A stretch of DNA of 64,000 bases from Natrononativus amylolyticus (GCF_024362525.1 NZ_CP101458.1:2542001-2606000), one strand, 5' to 3'. Shown: positions 8,500-18,666, numbered from the stretch's first letter. Translations and numbers: made by a program. Notes: generated from the letters alone by a model not told the origin.

Positions 8500-8739
8500 G
8501 TCGTCTTCACCAGTAATGGTGATATCTAAAGGACATAAATCCTTCGTCGGGTCGCCGACATGAATCGGAACGAGTCGGGAAACGGCAGCCGAACGACTGG
8601 AACGGCGGTCTCTCGAGGGCTTCGCGTCGCGCGGTGAAACCGCGCGAACGGTATGCTGGACCTCTGGTCCCGCACTACTCAACTCTCGCTCTCCTCGCGG
8701 CATTCGCCGCTCGGTACGTCGAGGCCTCGTTCCCTTCGC

Positions 8740-10044
8740 TCACTCGGCCTCGCTCTCCTCAACCACCTCGATCCCCCGGTTGTTGACCGCCTGGGGGTCG
8801 AGGCCGACCTCCTGGAGGAACCCCTTGTACTCGCGTTCGCACTGCTCGGCGGCCTTCTGTTTGTCGCTCGCGCGATCGCACAGGGCGATGAGGTTCTCTG
8901 GCACGTCGTTCTGGTAGACGATCCAGTGGTTGATCAGGTCGCTAAGCCTTCGGATCGGGCTGGTGAAGTGGCCGTAGATCTCGAAGTTCAGCGCGTGGTG
9001 GCCGCCGAACGGGTCGTTCATGTACTTCGCCCGCGGCATCACCTTCATCACGGCCCACTGGATCTTGTCGAGCTGGCGACCCGGCGCGGTCTCGAGCGTG
9101 GCGTTGACCGCTCTCCGGGGATCGTCCCAGGTGTCGCCGGGGATCGAAACCCCGTCTAGCTCCTGGATCTCCTGGAGGGCTTTCGACCACTCGTCGGGGC
9201 TGGGCTGGGGGTGGACCCGGTACATCGCCTCGACCCCGCGGGACCACATCAGCTCGTGCGTGACGGCCTTGTTCGCCTTCAGCATGCACTCCTCGATGAT
9301 GGTGTGGGCGCGGTCCCGACTCGGGTTGAGTACCAGCGAGCCGTCCTCCTTTCGCTGCTCGTGCATCCGGTCTGCGACCTCGTGAACCAGGACGTTCTCC
9401 TCGTGGAGGGGCGCGTCGGGGTCCTCGAGTCGCTTCTCGGCCTGGGCGTAGGTGAGCCGCTCGTCGGACTCGATGACGGACTTGTAGATGTCGATGGACT
9501 CGTAGGAGAGCTCCTCCTTGTCGAGGTGCATCTCGACGGTGTGGGCGAAGCGCTCCTCGTTGGGAACCAGCGAGCAGACCGACTCCGCGAGCACCGGCGG
9601 CAGCATGTGGATGGTGTAGCCGGGCAGGTAGACGGTGTTGCCCCGCTCGACGGCCTCGGCCCACATCGCCGACTCGGGGTGGACGTAGTGGGTCACGTCG
9701 GCGATGTGAACCCAGAGGACGTACTCGTCGTCGCGCTCCTCGATCGAGAGCGCGTCGTCGAAGTCCTGAGCGTCGATCGGGTCGGTCGTCCACGTCGTGA
9801 GGTGGCGCAGATCCGTCCGCTCGTCGTCGTCGATCCCCTCGCTGATCTCCGACTGGATGTCTTCAGTGCGCGCTTCGGCCTCCTCGAGCACCTCGGGCGG
9901 AAACCCGTCGCGGATCTCGAGTTTTTCGAACAGTTCCTCGCGTTTGTTCTCGAGGTGGCGGGCGAGTTCCTCGCTGATCTCGACCGGACCCTGTCCCTCG
10001 GCCGTACCGGCGGCCGCCTGGGCGTCGGCTGCGTCGTCGCTCAT
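8740..10044 (-). CDS. RNase R-like exoribonuclease, RNB domain only
   Basis: A 434-residue protein starting at ATG 10044 (MSDDAADAQA). The RNB (RNase II/R) catalytic block is clear: DPIDAQDFDDALSI gives the metal-binding aspartates, followed by VHIADVTHYV, LPGYTIHMLPP and SRDRAHTIIEECM. HFTSPIRRLSDLINH near the C-terminus is the conserved arginine-containing RNA-binding helix. The cold-shock and S1 domains of bacterial RNase II/R are absent; haloarchaeal RNase R consisting of little more than the RNB domain is known. It degrades RNA 3'-5' in the cytoplasm. A longer in-frame reading to 10203 has low-complexity Ser/Arg sequence and was rejected. Confidence 0.93.
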   Translation of the reverse strand: MSDDAADAQAAAGTAEGQGPVEISEELARHLENKREELFEKLEIRDGFPPEVLEEAEARTEDIQSEISEGIDDDERTDLRHLTTWTTDPIDAQDFDDALSIEERDDEYVLWVHIADVTHYVHPESAMWAEAVERGNTVYLPGYTIHMLPPVLAESVCSLVPNEERFAHTVEMHLDKEELSYESIDIYKSVIESDERLTYAQAEKRLEDPDAPLHEENVLVHEVADRMHEQRKEDGSLVLNPSRDRAHTIIEECMLKANKAVTHELMWSRGVEAMYRVHPQPSPDEWSKALQEIQELDGVSIPGDTWDDPRRAVNATLETAPGRQLDKIQWAVMKVMPRAKYMNDPFGGHHALNFEIYGHFTSPIRRLSDLINHWIVYQNDVPENLIALCDRASDKQKAAEQCEREYKGFLQEVGLDPQAVNNRGIEVVEESEAE

Positions 10045-10117
10045 ATCCTCGCCTACGAAGGTGAGCGTCAAAGACGTGTCGGGAGCGCTCGAGTCGGACG
10101 AACGAATCGACCGCCGA

Positions 10118-10408
10118 TCAGGACTCTTCGAGCGGGCCGTACCGTTCCTCGACGACCGCCAGGTACCACGAGAGGAACTCCGCCTGGCTGCGCTCGCCGG
10201 CACCGACCTCGACGAGCAGCGCCTCGAGTTCGGCCCGCGAGTGGCGACACAGGTCGTTGTCGCAGGGTTTACACAGGTGTTCGAACGTCTTTCCCTCGCG
10301 GTCCCACCGGTCGCCGTACTTGTCGTACTCCCGGGCCCGGTCGCGGGCGAGCTCGCGACCGCAGGCGATACAGGTCACCAGCCGCTCGCGTCGCCTGGCA
10401 CGCCACAT
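10118..10408 (-). CDS. Small zinc-ribbon protein, HNH-like spacing, unknown function
   Basis: A 96-residue protein starting at ATG 10408 (MWRARRRERL). Two Cys pairs, CIACGREL (Cys13/Cys16) and CKPCDNDLC (Cys47/Cys50, plus Cys54) with a His at about 45, should bind one zinc ion. The remainder is charged helix. Proteins of this kind are widespread in haloarchaea without an assigned role; the spacing is reminiscent of HNH or DksA-type zinc fingers, but no catalytic HNH triad is convincing. It lies upstream of the RNB gene on the same strand (73 bp gap) and is divergent from the PUA gene at 10503. Confidence 0.72.
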   Translation of the reverse strand: MWRARRRERLVTCIACGRELARDRAREYDKYGDRWDREGKTFEHLCKPCDNDLCRHSRAELEALLVEVGAGERSQAEFLSWYLAVVEERYGPLEES

Positions 10409-10471
10409 ACTGTCACCCTGTTCGTGTTCGTACTTAGCGGTTGCCACGCCACACCTCGCGGGGAGCGGGCG

Positions 10472-10479
10472 TTTTATAG
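10472..10479 (+). promoter_or_regulatory. TATA box of the PUA-domain gene
   Basis: TTTTATAG lies about 27 bp before the ATG at 10503, so transcription should start at or a few bases before the ATG, giving a leaderless mRNA, the common haloarchaeal arrangement. Confidence 0.6.
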
Positions 10480-10502
10480 CCGGACCGGTCGTTGGGCCGG
10501 GT

Positions 10503-10982
10503 ATGCAGGTGAAATCACGCCACCACCTTCGCAGCGACGCCGTCTCGGACCTCGAGACGGCCATCGCCGAGAAGCTGGGTGTGACGCTCGACGGCGACAG
10601 CTACGAGCGCGTCGAGTTCGAGGAATCAGATACCGAAGTCGTGCTCGTCGACGGCGAGCCACACGTCACGTACTTCGACGGCGAGCCGTTTCTCACCGTC
10701 CGCGGCGCCAACGCCTACGAACCCGACCGCCGCGATGTCGTCGTCGACGCCGGCGCCGTCTCGTTCGTCAGCGACGGCGCGGACGTGATGCGACCGGGGA
10801 TCACCCGCGCCGACGGCGAGATCTCTCCGGACGACCTCGTCGTGATCGCAGAGGAATCCCACGGAAAGATCCTCGCCGTCGGACGCGCGCGCGTCCACGG
10901 CTCGGAGATGACGGGCAGCGAGGGGAAGGTGATCGACTCGCTGCACCACGTCGGCGACGAACTGTTCGAGTTCACCGGCTGA
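10503..10982 (+). CDS. PUA-domain RNA-binding protein (MCT-1/Tma20-like)
   Basis: A 159-residue protein. Residues 1-80 form the N-terminal pre-PUA-like region (MQVKSRHHLRSDAVSDLE...), and the rest a PUA domain with VVVDAGAVSFVSDGADVMRPGI, the hallmark of the archaeal MCT-1/DENR-type PUA proteins, then DLVVIAEESHGKILAVGRARV. Such proteins bind structured RNA such as tRNA or the ribosome, possibly in initiation or recycling. The ATG at 10503 is fixed by the TATA box 27 bp upstream. Precise role unproven in archaea. Confidence 0.87.
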   Translation: MQVKSRHHLRSDAVSDLETAIAEKLGVTLDGDSYERVEFEESDTEVVLVDGEPHVTYFDGEPFLTVRGANAYEPDRRDVVVDAGAVSFVSDGADVMRPGITRADGEISPDDLVVIAEESHGKILAVGRARVHGSEMTGSEGKVIDSLHHVGDELFEFTG

Positions 10983-11081
10983 GTTATCGACCGGAGTGAG
11001 CACCAGACGGGCTTCCGGGGGCTGTTCCGGCGCGACCCTGCGGATCGCAGTCGTGCCGAGAAACCGGCGCCGCAGACCGCA

Positions 11082-11792
11082 TCAGGCGCTCTCGGTCGCC
11101 TCGAGCGAGTCCGACTCGTAGGCCTCCTCGTAGCGCGCCATCGCGTCTTCGTACCCCTGGCTCGCCAGTTCGTACGTCTCCCGGAGATCCGCGAGCGGCG
11201 TCTCCGTCGCGTCGACCCGGAGGTCGTCGTAGAACGGTGCCAGCTCCCGGTCTTCAGTCGTCCGCACGCGGACGGCCGCGCTCTGGATCGGTAACTCCTC
11301 GCGTTTGTCCCCGCCCTCCTCGTGGCCCGCCTCGAGGGCGTCGATCAGCCGTTCGGCGAGCGGCGCGTCCCCGCCGGCCTCGTAGGCGTCGGCGGTCGCC
11401 TCGAGCACCGCTTCTCCCGTCAGGAGGTTCCCCGCGACGGTGTAGCTCTCGCCCTCGCGGTGGCCGTACCACCCCTTGCACTCCTCGCCCGAGAACGCGA
11501 AGCTTCCCGAGGCGTCGACGCCGTGGAGCTGGCGCTGGGCGGCGCCGTCGTCGGCGTTGAGCAGCGCCTCGAGCGCGTCGTCGACGGCCAGTCCGTCGTC
11601 GATGTAGGCGATGCCGCGCCGGCCGAGGTCGACGTTGACCAGGCTCTGGGTCGCCACCGCCCCGTTTTCGCTCACGAACGGACAGAGCGTTCCCACGCCC
11701 GGCAGGCGGGTCGTGACCGCCACGCCGAAGCGGTCGTGGGTCTCGCCGTCCTCGCTCTCGTAGGTTTCGTGAACGCAGATGCTGAACGTCAT
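11082..11792 (-). CDS. DUF1028 family protein (putative Ntn-type hydrolase)
   Basis: A 236-residue protein starting at ATG 11792 (MTFSICVHETY). Typical DUF1028 stretches are LPGVGTLCPFVSENGAVATQ, GRRGIAYIDDG, QRQLHGVDASG, CKGWYGHREGESYTVAGNLL and ERLIDALEAG. The fold resembles N-terminal-nucleophile hydrolases; Thr2 following Met1 would then be the candidate nucleophile, which is inference. Such proteins are often found beside peptide or amino-acid utilisation genes. Its gene is followed on the same strand by the halolysin gene's neighbourhood, but no operon is evident. ATG 11819 would add nine residues and is less likely. Confidence 0.82.
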   Translation of the reverse strand: MTFSICVHETYESEDGETHDRFGVAVTTRLPGVGTLCPFVSENGAVATQSLVNVDLGRRGIAYIDDGLAVDDALEALLNADDGAAQRQLHGVDASGSFAFSGEECKGWYGHREGESYTVAGNLLTGEAVLEATADAYEAGGDAPLAERLIDALEAGHEEGGDKREELPIQSAAVRVRTTEDRELAPFYDDLRVDATETPLADLRETYELASQGYEDAMARYEEAYESDSLEATESA

Positions 11793-11844
11793 GGGAGAGG
11801 TCACGGACTGCGTTCGCAAAAAAGGGCGCCTGGCGGCAGGACCG

Positions 11845-13356
11845 TCAGTAGCCGGTCGTCTCGCTCGCCTCGTTACCCGCCTCGTCGACGACCGTCAGGC
11901 GGACGCCGTCCGGATCGTCGCGCGTGCGGAGTTCGTGAGTCCCCGACGCACTCGAGCCGCTCACGGACGAGGACTCGCTCTCGAGGACGGTCGAGCCGTC
12001 GAGCAGCTCCGTCGTGACCGACTCGAGTGCACCGTCGTCGTCCGATACCGCCCAGTCGACGTCGGCGCTGGACCACGGGCCGTTTCCGGAGGCGTCGACG
12101 GAGAACGAGTCGATCATCGGCTCGGAGTCGATCGGATCGTCGTCGCCGTTGTCGTCGTCATCGTCGTCGTTGCTCTCGATATCGAGCGCCGCAGCGACGT
12201 TGAGCCGGCCGGCCCCCTGATCGGTGTCCGGGAGACCGATGTCGTCCGCCGCCGCCTTCAGTTCGTCGCGGACGTTCGCGGGGTTGGTTCCCGCGGCGAT
12301 CAGGGTTGCAGCGGCGCCGGCGACGTGCGGACACGCCATCGAGGTGCCGGAGAACTCGGCGTAGTCGTCGCGCGGAATCGTCGAGAGCGTGTCGACGCCG
12401 GGGGCGGCCAGTTCGACCTCTGGTCCGGTCGAGGAGAAGTCCGCGAGGTCGTCGTTCTCGTCGGTCGCACTCACGGCGATAACCTCGTCGTAGGCGGCGG
12501 GATAGCCGACGCAGTCGGTACACGGCCCGGAGTTGCCCGCGGCCGCGACGAGGACGACGCCCTGATCCGCCGCGTACTGGACGGCGTCCTCGACCGCCGA
12601 GGAGCCGCTGTCCGCCCCGAGGCTCATGCTCTGGACGTCGTGGCCCTGGTCTGCCGACCAGACGATTCCCTCCGCGATGTCGTCGAACGTACCGCCCCCG
12701 TCGCACTGGAGCACCTTTACCGCGTGCAGCGTGACGTCAGGAGCAACGCCGAGGACGCCGACGCCGTCGTCGGCCGCGCCGACGGTCCCGGCACAGTGGG
12801 TGCCGTGGTCGTTGTCGTCGTCCCACTCTTCGAGACACTCCTCGATATCGTTGCCGCCGCCGAACGGGCCGCCGCCACAGCCGGTCGTACAGGCGGCGTC
12901 GTCGGTCGCGTACCCCTCGCCGAGGTTCGCCGCGAGGGTTTCGTGCTCGGCGTCGATACCCGTGTCGAGGACGGCGACGCTGACGCCGTCGCCGGTCTCG
13001 CCGTCGTCGATGGCGAGATCGGCCTTGACCGTCTCGATACCGTACGGCGTCGTCTGGCTGAGGGCGTGCATCCGTCCGTTGGGCTCGACGTACCGGACGT
13101 TGGGGTTGTTTCGCAGTCCGTCGAGCGCCGCCTCGGAAAACTGACCCGAAACCGCCCGGCCGATCGAGCCGAAGTCGAGTTCCTTGCGAACCGAGTCGGC
13201 CGCCCGCCGGGCCGTCTCGAGGCCGCTGTCCGGTTCGACGCCGACGATGTAGGCACCCTCGTCCGCGCCGGCGACCTGTCCTGCGAGCGCCGATGCAGCC
13301 ACACCAGCCCCGACCCCCTTCAGCAGCGTCCGTCGTGAAACGTTCTCATTCGTCAT
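11845..13356 (-). CDS. Halolysin-type subtilisin-like serine protease, Tat-exported
   Basis: A 503-residue precursor. Residues 1-31 are a twin-arginine signal (SRRTLLKGVGAGVAASALAG), 32-100 an inhibitor-I9-like propeptide, and about 101-370 the subtilase domain with Asp131 (VAVLDTGID), His184 (NDHGTHCAG), oxyanion Asn275 (AAAGNSG) and Ser339 (FSGTSMACPH). A linker of mostly Asp/Asn (about 384-402) leads to a C-terminal extension of some 100 residues, as in halolysins, where it aids activity at high salt and substrate binding. Cys-rich ACTTGCGGG in a 40-residue insert after Asp131 is unusual and may form a disulfide. It is secreted and degrades extracellular protein. Confidence 0.95.
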   Translation of the reverse strand: MTNENVSRRTLLKGVGAGVAASALAGQVAGADEGAYIVGVEPDSGLETARRAADSVRKELDFGSIGRAVSGQFSEAALDGLRNNPNVRYVEPNGRMHALSQTTPYGIETVKADLAIDDGETGDGVSVAVLDTGIDAEHETLAANLGEGYATDDAACTTGCGGGPFGGGNDIEECLEEWDDDNDHGTHCAGTVGAADDGVGVLGVAPDVTLHAVKVLQCDGGGTFDDIAEGIVWSADQGHDVQSMSLGADSGSSAVEDAVQYAADQGVVLVAAAGNSGPCTDCVGYPAAYDEVIAVSATDENDDLADFSSTGPEVELAAPGVDTLSTIPRDDYAEFSGTSMACPHVAGAAATLIAAGTNPANVRDELKAAADDIGLPDTDQGAGRLNVAAALDIESNDDDDDDNGDDDPIDSEPMIDSFSVDASGNGPWSSADVDWAVSDDDGALESVTTELLDGSTVLESESSSVSGSSASGTHELRTRDDPDGVRLTVVDEAGNEASETTGY

Positions 13357-13386
13357 GGTAAGCGACGACTACACTCATGCGGACGC

Positions 13387-13400
13387 GATATATAATAAAT
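13387..13400 (-). promoter_or_regulatory. TATA box of the halolysin gene
   Basis: On the minus strand ATTTATTATATATC is a strong TATA element about 38 bp before the ATG at 13356, predicting a leader of roughly 10 nt. The flanking 13400-13560 is strikingly AT-rich for this genome and is shared with the divergent sepF gene; no further element is recognised in it. Confidence 0.6.
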
Positions 13401-13577
13401 CCGTATATTATCCCAGGGAAAATACCAATAGAAAACACATATGAGTATACTAATACAATATAGCTACTGGTAACTGATAGCGGACGCCCGGGCGGTCCGC
13501 TCGAGGCGCGTATCGGTGTCTCCCGGGCAAGCCGTCTGACGTAAGAACTATACCGGCAGCGACGGTGGCTTTCGCCT

Positions 13578-13934
13578 ATGGGATTCATGGACAAGATCGT
13601 CGGCGGCGGGCAGTCTCGAAGCACGGAGGAGTACGTCGAACTCGACCTCGACGACGCCGCCCACGCCTCGAGCGAGGCGGGAATGCACGTTCACATCGCC
13701 GAGATCGACGGCCAAGCCGCCGCGATAGACATCAAAGACGCCGTCTACGACGGCGACATCGTCATCGCGGACATCACCCGCCTGCGGACGAAAGACAGTA
13801 CGACCGAACACATCGTCGACGAACTCCGCCAGGTCGCAAAGGAGGTCGACGGCGACATCGTCCTGAAGGGCGACGACCAGATCATCATCACGCCGACGGG
13901 CGTCGGTATCAGCCGGGAGAAGCTCGGTCGGTAG
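13578..13934 (+). CDS. sepF: Cell division protein SepF (archaeal)
   Basis: A 118-residue protein. MGFMDKIVGGG is a short amphipathic membrane-targeting helix, then an acidic linker and the SepF/DUF552 domain (HVHIAEIDGQAAAIDIKDAVYDGD, IVLKGDDQIIITPTGVGIS). In haloarchaea SepF anchors FtsZ1/FtsZ2 at the membrane of the division site. The size matches archaeal homologues. It is transcribed alone, divergent from the halolysin gene. Confidence 0.93.
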   Translation: MGFMDKIVGGGQSRSTEEYVELDLDDAAHASSEAGMHVHIAEIDGQAAAIDIKDAVYDGDIVIADITRLRTKDSTTEHIVDELRQVAKEVDGDIVLKGDDQIIITPTGVGISREKLGR

Positions 13935-14063
13935 GGGATCGTCGCGGACGGCTAACGACGCTGAGCCGTCGCACATCGTACTGCTTCGGTCGTCGGCTGA
14001 GAGAGGAGCGGATGCTCCGGCAGCGCAACGTGAGAAGAGAAGAGAAGAGAAACCGAACCGGAG

Positions 14064-16250
14064 TTAGATGTAGTTGATCGACTGGGGGAGCTCGAGCTTC
14101 ATGCCCTTTCGCTCGCGGATCTCCATGATCTCCTCGGTCTGCAGCGAGTCGGACATGACCTCGAAGCCGGCGTTCTCCGTGTTCCAGGAGGCCCGCCCCT
14201 CGGTCGCAGAGCGGATGTCGCTCGCGAAGCCGATCATCTCCTCGACGGGTGCGATACCCTCGACGACCATGAGGTCACCCTCCTGGTACATGTCGTCGAC
14301 GCGGCCACGGCGACCCTGGATCTCGCCGCTGGCGGCGCCCATGTGGTCGTTCGGGACGTCGATGCGGACGTCCTGCATCGGTTCGAGCAGCTTGATGTGG
14401 CCGTCGATCAGCGACTTGTGGACGGCTTCGCGGGTCGCGGGGATCACCTGTGCCGGACCGCGGTGGATGGTGTCCTCGTGGAGTTTGGCGTCCTGCAGGC
14501 GGATGAGCGTCCCCTGAACCGGCTCGTTGGCGAGCGGACCGTTGTCCAGGGCCTCCTCGAGCCCCTCGATGAACAGCTCCATCGTCTCGTTCAGGTGCTG
14601 GATCCCCTTCGTCTCGTCGAGCAGGATGTTGGTGCCGTGGATGTGCTCGACGTTCTGGGAGTCGTCCTTGTGCATGCCGGCGTCCTGGAGCGCCTCGCGG
14701 CGCTCCTGTTCGGGCATGTCCATCGTCGCTTCGCCGAGTTTGAGGATCTCGACGAGCTCCTCGCTGAGCGGCTCCGCGGAGAGGTAAAAGCGGTTGTGGC
14801 GGTTCGGCGAGATGCCCTCGACCGTGTCGCTCGCGCGCTGGACGGCCTCGCGGTAGACGACGATCGGCTCGCCTGTGTTGACCGGGATGCCCTGGTTCTT
14901 CTCGATACGCTGGGTGATGACCTCGAGGTGAAGCTCACCCTGTCCGGAGATCAGGTGCTCGCCGGTGTCCTCGTTGATCGTGATCTGGATTGTCGGGTCC
15001 TCCTTGGAGACCTGGCGTAGCGTCTCGATGAGCTTTGGCAGGTCGTCCATCGTCTTCGCCTCGACGGCCTTCGTGATGACCGGCTCCGAGATGTGTTCGA
15101 TCGACTCGAACGGCGTCATCTCGATGCTCGAGACGGTCGAGCCCGCGATCGCGTCGCGCAGGCCGGTGACGGCGGCGATGTTCCCGGCGGGAACCTTCTC
15201 GACTTCCTCGCGCTCGCCGCCCATGTAGATGCCGACGGACTGGACGCGGTTCTTGCCCGCGGTGCCCGAGACGTACAGCTCCTGGCCCTTCTCGAGGGTT
15301 CCCGAGAAGACGCGACCGGAGGCGATCTCGCCGGCGTGAGGGTCCATCCCGATGTCGGTGACCATGAAGACGACCTCGCCGGACTCGTCGACGAGACGCA
15401 TCGTCTCGGCGAGTTCGGACTCGTCGTCGCCGCGCCAGATGCGCGGGATACGGCGGGGCTGGGCCTCGAGCGGGTTCGGGAAGTGCTCACAGACCATGTC
15501 GAGGACGACGTCCGACAGCGGCGTGCGCTCGTGAAGCTCCTGGCGTTTGCCGGCCTGCTCGAGTTCGATGATGTCGCCGAAGTCCATCCCGGTCGCCTGC
15601 ATCGAGGGCATCGAGACGCCCCACTTGTACAGCGCCGAACCGAAGCCGACGGTACCACCCTCGACGGAGACGGTCCAGTCGTCGACGTCGTCCATGTCCT
15701 GGGTCATCCCGTCGATGAGGTCGTTGACGTCGCCGATGACCTTCAGGAGGCGCTCTTGCATCTCCTGGGGGCCCTCCTGGAGCTCGGAGATGAGGCGGTC
15801 GACCTTGTTGATGAACAGGGTCGGCTTGACGCCCTCGCGGAGCGCCTGGCGCAGGACGGTCTCGGTCTGGGGCATCGCACCCTCGACGGCGTCGACGACG
15901 ACGAGCGCCCCGTCGACGGCTCGCATCGCACGCGTGACGTCGCCACCGAAGTCGACGTGGCCCGGCGTGTCGATGAGGTTGATGAGGTGGTTGGTGTCCT
16001 CGTACTCGTGGGTCATCGAAACGTTCGCCGCGTCGATGGTGATCCCACGTTCCTGCTCGTCTTCCTCCGTGTCCATCGCGAGCTGTTCGCCGGCAGTCTC
16101 GTCGGAGATCATGCCCGCGCCAGCGAGGAGGTTGTCAGAAAGGGTCGTTTTTCCGTGATCGACGTGTGCGGCGATGGCGATGTTCCGGATGTTCTCCGGT
16201 TCGTCCATCAGCCGTTCACACTCTTGGACGATCTTTTTGCGTCGGCCCAT
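14064..16250 (-). CDS. fusA: Translation elongation factor EF-2
   Basis: A 728-residue GTPase. Start is ATG 16250 ([14 protein letters not shown]), the conserved beginning; the upstream in-frame extension is spurious. The G1 loop AHVDHGKT is at about residues 28-35, G2 [10 protein letters not shown]3 DTPGHVDF, G4 INKVDR, then domains [15 protein letters not shown] near residue 600 contains the histidine converted to diphthamide in archaea and eukaryotes. It drives ribosomal translocation. It lies downstream of rpsL-rpsG on the same strand, the archaeal str-operon arrangement, but is separated from them by the oppositely oriented gene at 16472. Confidence 0.98.
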   Translation of the reverse strand: MGRRKKIVQECERLMDEPENIRNIAIAAHVDHGKTTLSDNLLAGAGMISDETAGEQLAMDTEEDEQERGITIDAANVSMTHEYEDTNHLINLIDTPGHVDFGGDVTRAMRAVDGALVVVDAVEGAMPQTETVLRQALREGVKPTLFINKVDRLISELQEGPQEMQERLLKVIGDVNDLIDGMTQDMDDVDDWTVSVEGGTVGFGSALYKWGVSMPSMQATGMDFGDIIELEQAGKRQELHERTPLSDVVLDMVCEHFPNPLEAQPRRIPRIWRGDDESELAETMRLVDESGEVVFMVTDIGMDPHAGEIASGRVFSGTLEKGQELYVSGTAGKNRVQSVGIYMGGEREEVEKVPAGNIAAVTGLRDAIAGSTVSSIEMTPFESIEHISEPVITKAVEAKTMDDLPKLIETLRQVSKEDPTIQITINEDTGEHLISGQGELHLEVITQRIEKNQGIPVNTGEPIVVYREAVQRASDTVEGISPNRHNRFYLSAEPLSEELVEILKLGEATMDMPEQERREALQDAGMHKDDSQNVEHIHGTNILLDETKGIQHLNETMELFIEGLEEALDNGPLANEPVQGTLIRLQDAKLHEDTIHRGPAQVIPATREAVHKSLIDGHIKLLEPMQDVRIDVPNDHMGAASGEIQGRRGRVDDMYQEGDLMVVEGIAPVEEMIGFASDIRSATEGRASWNTENAGFEVMSDSLQTEEIMEIRERKGMKLELPQSINYI

Positions 16251-16471
16251 ATACCCCCTACTATCGGTAGCGGGGTCAAAAGGGTAGTGTTTCGCCGCGA
16301 GACGAAATCCGGCGAGCGCCCGGTTGGACCGCCGAACACTCAATATCCAGTGAGTGACTGTCACACGGCGGTATCCAGTAGCGACAACCGTTGCAGCCCC
16401 CGTCGAGCGGACACCACCCGGCACAACCGGGCGCAAAAGCCATACCGTCTCGAACCCTGATACGGGTACAC

Positions 16472-17227
16472 ATGGATCTCCGCGTACAGGGGCCGGGGCC
16501 GACCGCGCCCTTTCTCGGGGCTCGAGACCTCTTCGAAACCGAGTACGAGCTCTCCCTGCCCGTCCACGTTCAGCTCCGGGAGGACCCCGACGAGCGAACC
16601 TGGGCCGCCCACTACGACGACCGGCACGTCCTCAACATCTCGAGGCAAGCCGCCTCGAGCGCCCTCGCTCGCGAACTCGCCCTCCACGAGTTCTCCCACA
16701 TGGCCCGCCACGAGGAGAGCCACCCCTCACACGTCCAGTCGACCGAGGAGGTGCTCTACCTCGCGCTGGCCGGAAAGACCGTCGAACGCCGAAAACTGGC
16801 CCACTGCTACCAGATCGCTAACCACATGAAGGACATCTACGCCGACGACATCACCCTCGCGGTGGGTCCCGGCGAGAAACTGCTCGCGTTCCTCGAGTCC
16901 TCGCTGGCCGCCGCGGTCGCCGACCGGCCGACGGCGCCGTCGGGGCCGAACGTCACGCGCATCTCACCCGGCGCCGATCCGGAGATCACGGCCGTCAACG
17001 CCGCCTTCGCGCTCGCGCTCGCCGAGCGACACGACCTGCTCGCGGCCGATCACCGGCTGTACGACCTCGCCCACGCCGCCAGCGAGGACGCCCCTGGCGT
17101 CGACTTCGAGGGCTTTCGCGAGCGGTTTCGGGAGCTGACGCGGGAACCGGACTCGAGTTCCTACCGACAGGTGCTGGTGGACGCGACGCGGGCGTACGTA
17201 GACGCCGACGGCCGGGCGGCCGACTGA
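16472..17227 (+). CDS. DUF5781-like putative zinc metalloprotease
   Basis: A 251-residue protein starting at ATG 16472 ([10 protein letters not shown]). [12 protein letters not shown] contains an HExxH-like motif written HEFSH, with [22 protein letters not shown] downstream as candidate third ligand region. No signal or membrane segment. I place it with the haloarchaeal DUF5781 proteins, which neighbour EF-2. Function unknown: a cytosolic peptidase is plausible, but the motif alone does not prove activity. It is divergent from fusA and converges on rpsG. Confidence 0.72.
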   Translation: MDLRVQGPGPTAPFLGARDLFETEYELSLPVHVQLREDPDERTWAAHYDDRHVLNISRQAASSALARELALHEFSHMARHEESHPSHVQSTEEVLYLALAGKTVERRKLAHCYQIANHMKDIYADDITLAVGPGEKLLAFLESSLAAAVADRPTAPSGPNVTRISPGADPEITAVNAAFALALAERHDLLAADHRLYDLAHAASEDAPGVDFEGFRERFRELTREPDSSSYRQVLVDATRAYVDADGRAAD

Positions 17228-17371
17228 ACCGATCCGCGCGAGCGGCCACCCGACACCGTCGGCGGGGTCGGTCGCCGAGGCGCCGTCCGCGACTCGAGCG
17301 CGAAGAGGGGGACCGGTCGGTAGCCGGATCGCAGAGAGCAATCGAAAAGTCGCGAACGGCGAGTCGAACCG

Positions 17372-17980
17372 TTAGCGGGCAGCAGCCGCGACGCGCTCTT
17401 TCTCTTCTTTCTGGCTGATCGCGTACGTCTGGACGTCGTAGTTGGCCGCGCCGATGAGCTGGTTGGCGATGGCCTCGGGGACGGAGGTCGGCGTCTTGAA
17501 CGACGCGCTCTTGACGCCCTCGGCGATGAACTTAAGCGCCTGGTCGACACGCCGCTGCGGGGCGACGTCGACGGCCTTCGGGACCGAAATGCCACCGTAC
17601 TTCAGGCGGACGGTCTCCTCCCGGGGGGCGGCGTTCTCGACGGCCGTGACGAGCACCTGTGCCGGGTTCTCCTCGGTGCGCTCGTGGATGAGGTCGAACG
17701 CCTCGCGGACGTGGTTCAGGTTCTGCTGTTTCTTGCCCGTGTTCTCCTCGGTCTGCATCAGCCGGTTGATGAACCGCTCGACGACCGAAACCTCGGACTT
17801 CTGGAACTGCTTGCCGGCGTGACGACCCGCGGTGTGGGCAACCGGGGTCACCGCCAGGTACCGCTCCGTCGAGGGGTCGTTGTAGGCGATCTCGGAGACG
17901 TCCCACTTGCCGAACAGCTTCGCGGTGAGGTCGCCGCCGCCGGCGGGGGCGTCGGGGTCGGGTTGGTCTTCTGCAGCCAT
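17372..17980 (-). CDS. rpsG: 30S ribosomal protein S7 (uS7)
   Basis: A 202-residue protein. After an acidic N-terminal extension (MAAEDQPDPDAPAGGGD), KLFGKWDVSEIAYNDPSTER and the core NRLMQTEENTGKKQQ, EENPAQVLVTAVENAAPREE and VPKAVDVAPQRRVDQALKF are archaeal S7 signatures. It binds the 3' major domain of 16S rRNA. The gene follows rpsL after 2 bp, so the two are cotranscribed. Confidence 0.98.
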   Translation of the reverse strand: MAAEDQPDPDAPAGGGDLTAKLFGKWDVSEIAYNDPSTERYLAVTPVAHTAGRHAGKQFQKSEVSVVERFINRLMQTEENTGKKQQNLNHVREAFDLIHERTEENPAQVLVTAVENAAPREETVRLKYGGISVPKAVDVAPQRRVDQALKFIAEGVKSASFKTPTSVPEAIANQLIGAANYDVQTYAISQKEEKERVAAAAR

Positions 17981-17982
17981 GG

Positions 17983-18411
17983 TTATCGCACCGGTTTCTC
18001 CGCGTTGCCGCGAACGAGTTCGAGCAGCGCGACGCCGTTGACCTTGTCGACCTTGTAGTTGACGCCGGAGAGGTCACCCATCGCACGACCCTTCGCCCCA
18101 CCGATCCCCGCGATGGTGACTTCGTCGTGCTCGTCGATGAACGAAATCGCACCGTCACCGGGACAGAAGGCGGTGACCTGCTTGCCGTTCTTGATGAGCT
18201 GGACCCGGACGCACTTCCGGATCGCCGAGTTGGGCTGTTTCGCCTCGATGCCCACCTTTTCGAGTACGATACCTCGAGCCTGCGGGGCGCCCTCGAGGGG
18301 GTCTGACTTCTCGCGGAGGCCCCGTGCGCGGCGCGCGTAGTCGGAGTCGGACCACCGCTGTTGCTGGCGGTCCTTCTTGAGCTTGCGCGCGGCGTACTTG
18401 CCGTTTGCCAT
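17983..18411 (-). CDS. rpsL: 30S ribosomal protein S12 (uS12)
   Basis: A 142-residue protein starting at ATG 18411 ([13 protein letters not shown]). [15 protein letters not shown], the decoding-centre loop, and the C-terminal [12 protein letters not shown] identify uS12. A further in-frame ATG at 18444 would add 11 residues not seen in the family. Upstream on the minus strand GTGCTTAAGTG (near 18440) is a likely TATA element about 25 bp before the start, so the rpsL-rpsG pair has its own promoter and does not rely on readthrough from the rpo operon, from which it is cut off by the 18.7-22 kb insertion. Confidence 0.98.
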   Translation of the reverse strand: MANGKYAARKLKKDRQQQRWSDSDYARRARGLREKSDPLEGAPQARGIVLEKVGIEAKQPNSAIRKCVRVQLIKNGKQVTAFCPGDGAISFIDEHDEVTIAGIGGAKGRAMGDLSGVNYKVDKVNGVALLELVRGNAEKPVR

Positions 18412-18666
18412 GCACGTCGCTATCCGACGGAGGCACTTAAGCACCCCGTTTCGGAGTTCCGCGTTACGCCTCGAGAGCGCCGGACGGGGGGCAACGAAGG
18501 AATCTGAGGGCGTTTCGTCCCTCGAGGGTAGCTCTCGTCGAACGAGGGGACAGACGTCCTACGGCCGTCGCTCCGGACCGACGGCCGATAGCCCGGGGCG
18601 CCTCCGTCGACGGGTCGAGTACCCGTGCGCCGGTTCTTGTTAGCTATCCCGACGGTAACTACCGAA

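Noticed and set aside
15093-16460. Long plus-strand frame opposite EF-2
   Set aside because: Shadow of fusA; such frames occur opposite nearly every GC-rich gene in the window.
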